From contig JAVBPS010000035.1 of assembly GCA_031549495.1 (NCBI GenBank), forward strand, positions 1 to 35,477: a DNA stretch of 35,477 bases, in the 5' to 3' direction. Made by a program: the position numbers and the translations under genes. Positions within the stretch are counted from its first letter, which is position 1. Every line of letters starts with the position of its first letter. Source of the DNA: JAVBOW01 sp031549495 (GTDB lineage Bacteria > Bacteroidota > Bacteroidia > Bacteroidales > Rikenellaceae). Positions 7,567 through 15,125 of this stretch are shown one piece after another. A model generated the notes under the pieces. It ran no database searches. It had not been told where the DNA came from and was given only the letters and a program-made list of their open reading frames with translations.

Positions 7567-8220
7567 ATGAAGAAATTCCTCTCCTTCTCCATCGCCGTAC
7601 TTTTGGTCGTGGCCGCGGTGGCGCAGAATTATCCCTATCCGGAAGGACAGTACCTCAAACGTCAAACGATGAGCAAACTGCGCGTAACTTCGAAAGACAT
7701 CATCTTTTTAGGAAACAGCATTACCGAAGGCGGCAACTGGGCGGAATTTTTCAACGACGGGCACATCAAGAACCGGGGGATCGGAGGAGACCGCGTCGAA
7801 TGGATCTTTGACCGTGTGGACTACCTGATCGCCGCGCATCCCCGCAAACTGTTCCTGATGATCGGGATCAACGACATCAACAGCGGCGGCCGTTCGGCGA
7901 AAGATACCACTGCCGATATCAAGCGTTTGTTGGAGATGTGGCAGCAGGGTTCGCCCAAAACGAAGATATACGTCCAGAGCATATTGCCCCAAAACGACGT
8001 GATGCGTCCCTCGGCCGCGGGCAAGAACGCCATCGTCCTGGAAGCCAACAAAGAGCTGCGTGCCATATGCGCCGAGAAAGGCATCACCTATATCGACCTG
8101 CATCCAGTGCTGGCTGACGCCGACGGCAGGCTCATCGCCGGTTACAGCTACGACGGACTGCACCTTAATGTAGACGGATACCTCGCGTGGGTCGCGGCGA
8201 TCCGTCAATATGTGAAATAG
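7567..8220 (+). CDS. SGNH/GDSL esterase, likely sialate O-acetylesterase
   Basis: Encodes 217 aa with a signal peptide ending near residue 20 ('AAVAQN'), so it is exported. The SGNH blocks are all present: nucleophile Ser51 in 'FLGNSITEGG', Gly of block II near 71 ('NRGIGGDRV'), Asn102 in 'GINDI', and Asp196-His199 in 'DGLHLN'. Members hydrolyse acyl esters on sugars. Placed at the head of a sialic acid locus and sharing an operator-like site with its regulator, it most likely removes O-acetyl groups from sialic acid so that sialidase and lyase can act, a job like that of NanS. The substrate is inferred from context only. It is separated from gntR by 246 bp. Confidence 0.85.
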   Translation: MKKFLSFSIAVLLVVAAVAQNYPYPEGQYLKRQTMSKLRVTSKDIIFLGNSITEGGNWAEFFNDGHIKNRGIGGDRVEWIFDRVDYLIAAHPRKLFLMIGINDINSGGRSAKDTTADIKRLLEMWQQGSPKTKIYVQSILPQNDVMRPSAAGKNAIVLEANKELRAICAEKGITYIDLHPVLADADGRLIAGYSYDGLHLNVDGYLAWVAAIRQYVK

Positions 8221-8399
8221 ATCTCCCGCGATCGTATGGATGCGATCCGGCATCCATATGGGCGCCCCTCTTGCCGTCGGCAGTGAACGTATCTGCCGCG
8301 GCCCGGATGCCGTCCGAGACGGGTATTTCCCGTTCAGAACGCGTATCGCGATAACCCGCACAGGTTTTAATTTTTACCTAATTTACAGGACTTAGAGGT

Positions 8400-8450
8400 T
8401 TTGTCCTTATCTTGCAGGTGGTTTGAATTGTCTGATATTTCAGATAAGAC
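8400..8450 (+). promoter_or_regulatory. gntR promoter region with dyad operator
   Basis: The 8221-8466 gap holds no gene. A near-consensus -7 element TTATCTTG is at 8407-8414. At 8430-8450 is a 21-bp imperfect dyad with half sites GTCTnAT and ATnAGAC, sharing TCAGATAAGACTG (8440-8452) with the site before the esterase gene. It sits between the probable transcript start and the gntR ATG, as expected for autorepression. Confidence 0.6.
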
Positions 8451-8466
8451 TGCAAAAAATAACAGT

Positions 8467-9180
8467 ATGGTGCAAGTAGCCCTGAATCTACAATCGAAAA
8501 CGCTGGTCGACCAGGTCGAGGACAGCCTGCTTTCGTATTTCAAGGAAAAGGATCTGAAATGCGGCGATCCGATTCCCAATGAAATGAGTCTCGCCACCGA
8601 ATTCGGCGTGGCCCGCAGTGTGATCCGGGAGGCGCTGAGCCGCCTGCGGATGATGGGGTTGATCTCGAGCCGCCCGCGCAAGGGGATGGTGCTGACCGAG
8701 CCCCAGATCCTGGGCGGAATGCGCAAGGTGATCGACCCGAGGATCCTAAGCGAGGCGGCGTTACTGGATATCCTCGGATTCCGCATCGCGCTCGAGGTAG
8801 GCATTACGGCCGATATCTTCCGTAATATTACCTCTGAGGACATCGCCGAGTTGGAAGAGATCGTCCAGTTGGGCATCGCCTCCGAGAACAATGAGTATTC
8901 GCTGGTCAGCGAGTTCGAGTTCCATGCCAAATTATATAAGGTCACGGGCAACCAGACGATCGCCCAGTTCCAGGAGATCATCCATCCCGTGCTGACCTTT
9001 GTTAAGGAGCTTTTCCGCAGGGAACTGAAGTCGATCAACATCGAGATCAGCAAACAGCGGGAATTGGTGACGCACGCCGACCTGCTGGCCTATATTAAAA
9101 AGGGCGATATGGACGGTTACCTGCACGCAATCACCGACCATTTCGAGGTTTACCGCATCTTCATGGCCAATAACGTCTGA
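8467..9180 (+). CDS. FadR-subfamily GntR transcriptional regulator (probable sialic acid regulator)
   Basis: Encodes 237 aa. The N-terminal winged helix-turn-helix spans about 15-80 ('GDPIPNEMSLATEFGVARS' ... 'REALSRLRMMGLI'). The C-terminal FCD domain (about 95-230) has the metal/ligand-binding histidines in 'FEFHAKLY', 'THADLL' and 'TDHFEVYR'. This is the architecture of E. coli NanR and FadR. ATG 8467 is chosen because upstream in-frame TTG starts lie before the dyad operator at 8430-8450. It heads the catabolic operon, which ends only at the terminator near 22917. It probably represses the locus until sialic acid or a breakdown product binds the FCD domain. Confidence 0.9.
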   Translation: MVQVALNLQSKTLVDQVEDSLLSYFKEKDLKCGDPIPNEMSLATEFGVARSVIREALSRLRMMGLISSRPRKGMVLTEPQILGGMRKVIDPRILSEAALLDILGFRIALEVGITADIFRNITSEDIAELEEIVQLGIASENNEYSLVSEFEFHAKLYKVTGNQTIAQFQEIIHPVLTFVKELFRRELKSINIEISKQRELVTHADLLAYIKKGDMDGYLHAITDHFEVYRIFMANNV

Positions 9181-9204
9181 TTTGCGCCCGCCCGCTAACC
9201 TTTG

Positions 9205-10278
9205 ATGCTTACGATGAAACCTGTTCTTATAACTGTTACCGCCATTATGACGCTCTTGCTCGGGGGATGCAGGGAAGTTCCCGCCGGGATCGGCATTGTC
9301 TGGAACAATGACCTGGTATTACCTTCGCTGGATGGCAAAACTGAAAACCCCGGTGTGGCGGGCGTTTTCTCAGGATTCGTATCCGGAAAACTGATCGTCG
9401 CGGGGGGAGCCAATTTCTCCGCGGGCTATCCGTGGGAAGGGGGCGCGAAGACCTGGTGGCGCACGCTCTATGTCTATGACTTGCAGGGCGAAACATGGAA
9501 AATATATGAAGATTTCCTCGACGAGCCCTGCGGCTACGGCATTTCGGTACAACTGCCGGAAGGCGTTTTATGCATAGGGGGTAATAATGCCATCCAATGT
9601 TTCGACCGGGTCATGCTTATCTGCGCCGAGGGGGATTCGCTGGTCAAAAAACCTTGGCCGTCGCTGCCCGTACCGCTGGGCAATGCAGCAGGAACGATCC
9701 TCGACGGTCGCATCTATGTCGCCGGAGGACAGGAGCGGATGGACGAGCAGAGCTCCACGGACCATTTCTTTATGCTCGACACGCGCTCCGAAACGCCCGC
9801 ATGGGTGGCGCTGCCCTCCTGGCCCGGCCCCACGCGCGGCTACGCGGTCTGCACGGCGCAGGCGGGAAAAATATGGCTCTTCGGCGGACGCAGCTACGGC
9901 CCCGGACTCGAAACCACAGCGCACAGCGACGGTTACTGCTACGACCCGGCGGCCAACGCCTGGACGAAACTTGAAGGGAGTTTCCCCTTTATGGCCTCCG
10001 CGAACACGACGGAAGGCGAGGAGTATATCCTTTTCCTGGGCGGAGTCGCCGAGGATCTGCCCCCCGGCGGCCCGGATCATCCCGGATTCACGCGCAAAGT
10101 TCATATTTTCAATACATCGACCGGTTCGCTCGACAGCCTGACCACCGCGCCGGTCGAATTGCCCCTGACCACGAACACGGTGCGCACGGCCCACGGCTTT
10201 TACATCACCAGCGGAGAGGTACGCCCCGGAGTGCGTACCCCCCATATTACCCAAGGAGAAATCAACCATACAAAATAA
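9205..10278 (+). CDS. nanM: Kelch-repeat N-acetylneuraminate mutarotase-like lipoprotein (NanM type)
   Basis: Encodes about 357 aa, with an SPII signal 'LLLGGC' near residue 22. At least five Kelch-like blades are visible, for example 'GKLIVAGGANF', 'GVLCIGGNN', 'GRIYVAGGQE', 'GKIWLFGGRSY' and 'EYILFLGGVAED', forming a six-bladed propeller as in NanM. NanM converts alpha-sialic acid released by sialidases to the beta anomer preferred by lyase and transporters. The gene lies 24 bp after gntR and 2 bp before the lyase gene. The start could also be ATG 9214. Lipid anchoring puts it in the periplasm or on the outer membrane. Confidence 0.88.
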   Translation: MLTMKPVLITVTAIMTLLLGGCREVPAGIGIVWNNDLVLPSLDGKTENPGVAGVFSGFVSGKLIVAGGANFSAGYPWEGGAKTWWRTLYVYDLQGETWKIYEDFLDEPCGYGISVQLPEGVLCIGGNNAIQCFDRVMLICAEGDSLVKKPWPSLPVPLGNAAGTILDGRIYVAGGQERMDEQSSTDHFFMLDTRSETPAWVALPSWPGPTRGYAVCTAQAGKIWLFGGRSYGPGLETTAHSDGYCYDPAANAWTKLEGSFPFMASANTTEGEEYILFLGGVAEDLPPGGPDHPGFTRKVHIFNTSTGSLDSLTTAPVELPLTTNTVRTAHGFYITSGEVRPGVRTPHITQGEINHTK

Positions 10279-10280
10279 TA

Positions 10281-11195
10281 ATGAAGAAATTTGAAAGATT
10301 GAAAGGCATGGTCGCCGCCTCGTTCACGCCGTTCGACGCGAAAGGCGAGGTTAATTTTCCGGTGATCGGGAAATACGCCGATTGGATAGCCCGGAAACAG
10401 ATCTCAGGCGTGTTCGTCTGCGGAACGACCGGCGAGTTCTCCTCGCTGACGGTCGCCGAGCGCAAGGCGATCCTCGAAGAGTGGGTCAAAGCGGCCGCCG
10501 GCCGTTTTAAAGTGATCGCCCACGTGGGGTCGAATTGCCAGAAGGATTCCGTGGAACTTTCCGCCCATGCCGCTGCCGCGGGCGCTTACGCGCTGGCGTC
10601 GATCGCCCCCTCGTTCTTCAAGCCCTCGACGGTGGCCGACCTGGTCGATTTCTTCGCGCCGATGGCCGCCGCCGCCCCCGAGCTGCCTTTCTATTACTAC
10701 AACATGCCCTCCATGACGGGCGTGAACCTGCCGGTCGGGCGTTTCCTGGTCGAAGGGCGTAAAAAGATGCCGAACCTGGCCGGAACGAAATTCACCCATA
10801 ACGACCTGATGGAGATGGGCGCCTGTATCGCGCTGGACAACGGCAGGTTCGAAGTGCTGCACGGCTACGACGAGGTGCTAATCGCCGGCCTCGCGCTGGG
10901 CGCCGTCGGCGGGGTGGGGAGCACTTATAACTATATCCCGCATATCTACCAGGGCATTTTCGACGCGATGGCCGCGGGCGATATCAAAAAGGCGCGCGAG
11001 CTTCAGTTGAAATCCGTCCGCATGGTCGAGGTGATCATCCGCTACGGCGGCGGGGTGCGCGGCGGTAAGGCCGTCATGAAGCACGCCGGCGTGGATTGCG
11101 GCGATTGCCGTCTGCCGATCACCCCTTTCAGCGGGGACGAGTACGCCGCGCTGGGGGAAGACCTTAAAACGATCGGGTTTCCCGAAATAAAATAA
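10281..11195 (+). CDS. nanA: N-acetylneuraminate lyase (DHDPS family aldolase)
   Basis: Encodes 304 aa, the usual length. 'FVCGTTGEFSSLT' (about 46-57) is the phosphate/carboxylate-binding GTTGE motif. Schiff-base Lys170 is in 'LAGTKFTHNDL', and the catalytic Tyr at about 140 in 'YYYNMPSMTGV' resembles the 'YNIPALSGV' segment of sialic acid lyase. The reaction splits N-acetylneuraminate into N-acetylmannosamine and pyruvate in the cytoplasm. It starts 2 bp after nanM and is followed by the transporter. No signal peptide. Lyase rather than dihydrodipicolinate synthase is favoured by the 'SMTGV' loop and the operon. Confidence 0.92.
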   Translation: MKKFERLKGMVAASFTPFDAKGEVNFPVIGKYADWIARKQISGVFVCGTTGEFSSLTVAERKAILEEWVKAAAGRFKVIAHVGSNCQKDSVELSAHAAAAGAYALASIAPSFFKPSTVADLVDFFAPMAAAAPELPFYYYNMPSMTGVNLPVGRFLVEGRKKMPNLAGTKFTHNDLMEMGACIALDNGRFEVLHGYDEVLIAGLALGAVGGVGSTYNYIPHIYQGIFDAMAAGDIKKARELQLKSVRMVEVIIRYGGGVRGGKAVMKHAGVDCGDCRLPITPFSGDEYAALGEDLKTIGFPEIK

Positions 11196-11216
11196 TCCAC
11201 AAAAGTAAGCGGAACG

Positions 11217-12452
11217 ATGGTCGCAGCAGAACGCCGGAACCTATATCCCTGGGTGGTGGTAGGGCTCCTTTGGGTGGTCGCATTCTTCAATTACATGGAC
11301 CGCCAGATGCTCTCCACGATGCGTGTGCCGATGATGGTCGACATCGCGGAGCTGGAATCTGCGGCCAATTTCGGGCGGTTGATGGCCGTTTTCCTCTGGA
11401 TCTACGGCTTCATGAGCCCCATATCCGGGATCATCGCCGACCGGCTGAACCGCAAGTGGCTGATCGTGGGGAGCCTGATGGTCTGGTCCACGGTTACCGG
11501 CCTGATGAGTTTTGCCACCAACTTCGAACAACTGTACGTGCTGCGCGGGATCATGGGGGTGAGCGAGGCGTTGTACCTGCCCACCGCGCTCTCGATGATC
11601 GCGGATTACCACCAGGACAAGACCCGTTCCCTGGCTGTCGGCATACACATGACCGGCCTCTATGCCGGACAGGCTATCGGAGGTTTCGGGGCGACGATCG
11701 CCGCGGCGCTGTCATGGCACTCCACGTTCCAGCTCTTCGGCCTGGTCGGGGTGGTATACAGCCTCGTGCTGGCTCTCGCGCTCAGGGACGTGAAGCGCAC
11801 CCCCTTGCAGGACCGCTCCGGGAAAAGTTCGCTGCCCGTGGGCAAAAGCCTGGCCATGCTCTTTACCAACATCTCTTTCTGGATCATCCTGTTCTACTTC
11901 TGCATTCCCGGCATCCCCGGATGGGCGACCAAGAACTGGCTGCCGACCCTCTTTTCCGAAAGCCTCCACATCGACATGACCATCGCAGGACCGATCGCAA
12001 CGATCTCCATTGCCATTTCGTCGCTGATCGGCGTCCTTTTCGGGGGCTTCCTCTCGGACCGCTGGGTGATGCGCAACGTCCGGGGCCGGGTCTACACCGG
12101 AGCCATTGGGTTGCTGCTGATCATTCCTTCACTACTGCTGATTGGTTTCGGCACGACGCTGACCATGGCGATCCTCGGCGCGGCGCTGTTCGGGATCGGT
12201 TTCGGGATGTTCGACGCCAACAACATGCCGATCCTGTGCCAATTCGTTCCCTCGCGCCAGCGGGCGACCGCCTACGGGATCATGAATATGTGCGGCGTGT
12301 TTGCCGGAGCCGCCATCACGGCGTTGCTGGGCAAATCGACCGACGAAGGAAACCTGGGGCACGACTTTGCCATGATGGCCGTGATCGTCCTGGCCATGGT
12401 GGTCGTGCAGGTCGCTTTCCTGCGACCCAAACACATTGACATGAAAGACTAA
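11217..12452 (+). CDS. nanT: MFS transporter, probable sialic acid importer (NanT type)
   Basis: Encodes 411 aa with about 12 membrane segments. The first helix ends 'AFFNYMDRQMLSTM', the acidic/aromatic signature of the anion:cation symporter group. The loop 2-3 motif is 'GIIADRLNRKW', and 'SEALYLPTALSMIADY' is in helices 4-5. A similar MFS carrier serves as NanT in Bacteroides and Tannerella sialic acid loci. It would move free sialic acid across the inner membrane using a cation gradient. It lies 21 bp after the lyase gene and 58 bp before the second aldolase. Confidence 0.88.
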   Translation: MVAAERRNLYPWVVVGLLWVVAFFNYMDRQMLSTMRVPMMVDIAELESAANFGRLMAVFLWIYGFMSPISGIIADRLNRKWLIVGSLMVWSTVTGLMSFATNFEQLYVLRGIMGVSEALYLPTALSMIADYHQDKTRSLAVGIHMTGLYAGQAIGGFGATIAAALSWHSTFQLFGLVGVVYSLVLALALRDVKRTPLQDRSGKSSLPVGKSLAMLFTNISFWIILFYFCIPGIPGWATKNWLPTLFSESLHIDMTIAGPIATISIAISSLIGVLFGGFLSDRWVMRNVRGRVYTGAIGLLLIIPSLLLIGFGTTLTMAILGAALFGIGFGMFDANNMPILCQFVPSRQRATAYGIMNMCGVFAGAAITALLGKSTDEGNLGHDFAMMAVIVLAMVVVQVAFLRPKHIDMKD

Positions 12453-12510
12453 AACGGGGTTTTCGCACTTGCGGGTTATTGCCTTCTTATTTGTCTTACA
12501 AATCATACCA

Positions 12511-13449
12511 ATGAAGACGCTAACAGATAGGATATTACGAGGAAATTGGGCCACTTTATTGCTGGCCACGGATCGCGACGGGGCATTGGATTACGCGCGC
12601 CTGGCCGATGAGATCGACGTGCTCATCGCGGCGGGTTCCAACGGCATATATTCCAACGGTACGGCAGGCGAATTTTACGCCCAGTCCAGCCAGGAGTTCG
12701 TGCGGGTGAGCGAACTGCTCAGCAGCAAGTGTGAGAACGCGGGCATGCCCTACCAGATCGGTGTGAGTCACATGAGCGCCCAATTGTCTCTGGAGCGGCT
12801 CGTTCTGGTACGCCATCTGCGTCCCGGAGCCGTGCAGGTGATCCTGCCCGACTGGTTCCCGGTCACGTTGCCCGAAGCGGTGGAATTCTGCTGCGGAATG
12901 GCCGCACAGGCCGGCGATATCCCGCTGGTGCTCTACAACCCGCCCCACGCCAAGGTCCGCCTTGCGCCTGCCGATTGGATGGCCATCAAGCGCGAAGTCC
13001 CCTCCCTGATCGGCGTAAAGGTTTTCGACCGGAATCGCGACAAGGCATGGTACGCCGAGGTCGCGGCCGAGGTCAGCGGGATCGCGGTCTTCATCCCCGG
13101 CCATCACCTTGCCACCGGCCTTTCGCTCGGGGCGCACGGAGCCTACTCCAATGTGGCCTGCCTGAATCCCGCCGCCGCCCAGCGCTGGTACGAGCTGATG
13201 CTGACCGATATGGAAGCCGCCCTGGAACTCGAGGGGCGCATCAACCGTTTCATGGGCGAACTGATCCATCCCTTCATCAGCGAAGGGCGCTACCCGAACC
13301 ACGCCTGCGACCGTTTTATGGCGCTCGTCGGAGGCTGGGCCGATGTCGGCGCGTCGCTCCGCTGGCCCTACCGCTCGATCCCCACCGACCAGGTCGCCCG
13401 TGTGCGCAAGGCGGGACACCATATCATACCCGAGTTCATCAACCCCTGA
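12511..13449 (+). CDS. Second DHDPS/NAL-family aldolase
   Basis: Encodes 312 aa. Schiff-base Lys170 ('LIGVKVFD') and catalytic Tyr142 ('VLYNPPHAKV') are present, so it should be an active class I pyruvate-type aldolase. The GTTGE motif is changed to 'GTAGE', and the acceptor-side loops differ strongly from the upstream lyase (for example 'DWFPVTLPEAVEF' and 'PGHHLATGLSLGAHGAYSN'). It may act on another nonulosonate or a modified sialic acid, or be a divergent second lyase. ATG 12511 is chosen over a start at 12469 because homology-like sequence begins there. The stop is 5 bp before the sialidase start. Confidence 0.8.
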   Translation: MKTLTDRILRGNWATLLLATDRDGALDYARLADEIDVLIAAGSNGIYSNGTAGEFYAQSSQEFVRVSELLSSKCENAGMPYQIGVSHMSAQLSLERLVLVRHLRPGAVQVILPDWFPVTLPEAVEFCCGMAAQAGDIPLVLYNPPHAKVRLAPADWMAIKREVPSLIGVKVFDRNRDKAWYAEVAAEVSGIAVFIPGHHLATGLSLGAHGAYSNVACLNPAAAQRWYELMLTDMEAALELEGRINRFMGELIHPFISEGRYPNHACDRFMALVGGWADVGASLRWPYRSIPTDQVARVRKAGHHIIPEFINP

Positions 13450-13454
13450 TAACT

Positions 13455-15095
13455 ATGAAAAAATTCCTCTTCTTCCTTCCGGTCATCGCTTTCGCCCTGC
13501 TTTCCTGTACGGAGTACACTCCTGCGGTGAAGCTGACGGTCGAGCGGCCGGTCATTCCCGTGCTGGCGAAGAAAGATGTCAGCGCGGCGATCAGGCTCTC
13601 TTTTGTCAGGTCGGACACGCTCCCTTATTTTATCGACCGCGTTGTCGTGAGCCTCGACGGCACGACCGACCTGAGTGATATTAAAACGGTGGGTCTCTGG
13701 CTTCCGCAAAAGGAGAACACCCGCATCGCCACGGACAAACCCCTCTGCGAGCCCGTCGCGGCGGCCCGCAAGGTAACCCTCAGCGGTCCCATAGAGGTGA
13801 CGAAAGACACGATGGAGATCTGGGTCGGCGTTTCGCTCCGCGATACGGTCGATCTGTCGCACCGCGTGGCCGTGAATTGCCTCTCGGTGGAGACCTCCCG
13901 CGGGCGGGTTGAAGTCCCGTCCGGCAAAGCGTTGCCCCTGCGCGTGGGCGTGGCCGTACGCCAGGGGATGCAGGACGGCGTCCACACCTCGCGCATCCCT
14001 TCCCTGGCCACCACCAACGACGGCACATTGCTGGCGATCTTCGACGCGCGCCGCGAGATGGCCCGCGACCTGCAGGGCGACATCGACATCTGCATGCACC
14101 GCAGCATGGACGGCGGCCGCACCTGGGGCCCGATGCAGATCGTGCTCGACATGGGCGAGTGGGGAGGCCTGCCCCAAAAGTTCAACGGGATCAGCGACCC
14201 GGGCGTGCTCGTCGACCGAAACACGGGCGAGATCTTCGTGACCGCCACCTGGATGTACGGCGTGCTGGACGCGAAAGGCCGATGGATCGAAAACCTGACC
14301 GACACGAGCACCGTCTGGAACCACCAGTGGCGTGACCGCGGATCGCAGCCGGGCTTCGACGTCAAACAAAGCTCGCAACTGCTGCTCACCTCGAGCACCG
14401 ACGACGGCCTGTCGTGGAGCGAACCGCGCAACCTGACCCGGGAGCTGAAACGCCCCGAGTGGTGGCTGCTCGCCGCCACCTCGGGCCACGGGATCACGCT
14501 GGCCGACGGCACGCTCGTCTTCCCGAGCCAGGGCCGCGACCAGACCGGCGAATCCTTCTCGAATATCACCTGGAGCAAAGACCACGGCCAGACCTGGCAC
14601 ACCTCCAACCCGGCGTTCTTCAATACCACCGAGTGCAACGCCGTGGAACTTTCCGACGGCAGTGTGATGCTCAATATGCGCGATAACCGCAACCGGGGTG
14701 TCCAAGAGCCCAACGGCCGCCGGATATGCGTGACGAATGACCTCGGCCAAACCTGGACGGAGCACCCCACCTCGTACAGCGCATTGGTCGAGCCCACCTG
14801 CATGGCCTCGATCCATCGCCATGACTACACCGAGAACGGCGAGCGCAAGAGCATCCTGCTCTTCTCCAATCCCTCCAACTACGACCGCCGCGATAAAATG
14901 ACGCTCAAAGTGTCTTTCGACGATGGAATGACCTGGCTTGAAGAGTATTGGATCCTCTACGACGAGTGCCGCAGCGCGGGTTACTCGTCGATCGCCTCGG
15001 TGGACGAGGATACGGTAGGCATCTTCTACGAGACCTCGCAGAGCCACCTGGCGTTCATCCAGATCCCGCTCGATGAGATACTGAAGAGAAAATAA
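13455..15095 (+). CDS. nanH: GH33 exo-sialidase lipoprotein with N-terminal domain
   Basis: Encodes 546 aa, SPII lipobox 'ALLSC' (Cys18), so it is probably anchored in the outer membrane. Residues about 25-165 form a beta-rich N-terminal domain of the type found before Bacteroidetes sialidases. The propeller follows: 'SRIP' with Arg180, candidate acid/base Asp205, and five Asp boxes ('SMDGGRTW', 'STDDGLSW', 'SKDHGQTW', 'TNDLGQTW', 'SFDDGMTW'). The nucleophile Tyr is in 'AGYSSIASV' followed by 'GIFYE'. It releases terminal sialic acid from host or mucin glycans. Tight spacing on both sides places it inside the operon. Confidence 0.95.
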   Translation: MKKFLFFLPVIAFALLSCTEYTPAVKLTVERPVIPVLAKKDVSAAIRLSFVRSDTLPYFIDRVVVSLDGTTDLSDIKTVGLWLPQKENTRIATDKPLCEPVAAARKVTLSGPIEVTKDTMEIWVGVSLRDTVDLSHRVAVNCLSVETSRGRVEVPSGKALPLRVGVAVRQGMQDGVHTSRIPSLATTNDGTLLAIFDARREMARDLQGDIDICMHRSMDGGRTWGPMQIVLDMGEWGGLPQKFNGISDPGVLVDRNTGEIFVTATWMYGVLDAKGRWIENLTDTSTVWNHQWRDRGSQPGFDVKQSSQLLLTSSTDDGLSWSEPRNLTRELKRPEWWLLAATSGHGITLADGTLVFPSQGRDQTGESFSNITWSKDHGQTWHTSNPAFFNTTECNAVELSDGSVMLNMRDNRNRGVQEPNGRRICVTNDLGQTWTEHPTSYSALVEPTCMASIHRHDYTENGERKSILLFSNPSNYDRRDKMTLKVSFDDGMTWLEEYWILYDECRSAGYSSIASVDEDTVGIFYETSQSHLAFIQIPLDEILKRK

Positions 15096-15125
15096 TATTA
15101 CAAACACCAACCAAAACTAAAACCT

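Noticed and set aside
12511..13449. Calling the second aldolase dapA (lysine biosynthesis)
   Set aside because: It lacks the GTTGE motif in usual form and lies inside a sialic acid operon, so a biosynthetic role is not supported.
13368..15110. 580-codon open frame on the minus strand
   Set aside because: Antisense shadow of the first GH33 sialidase, with no recognisable domain.
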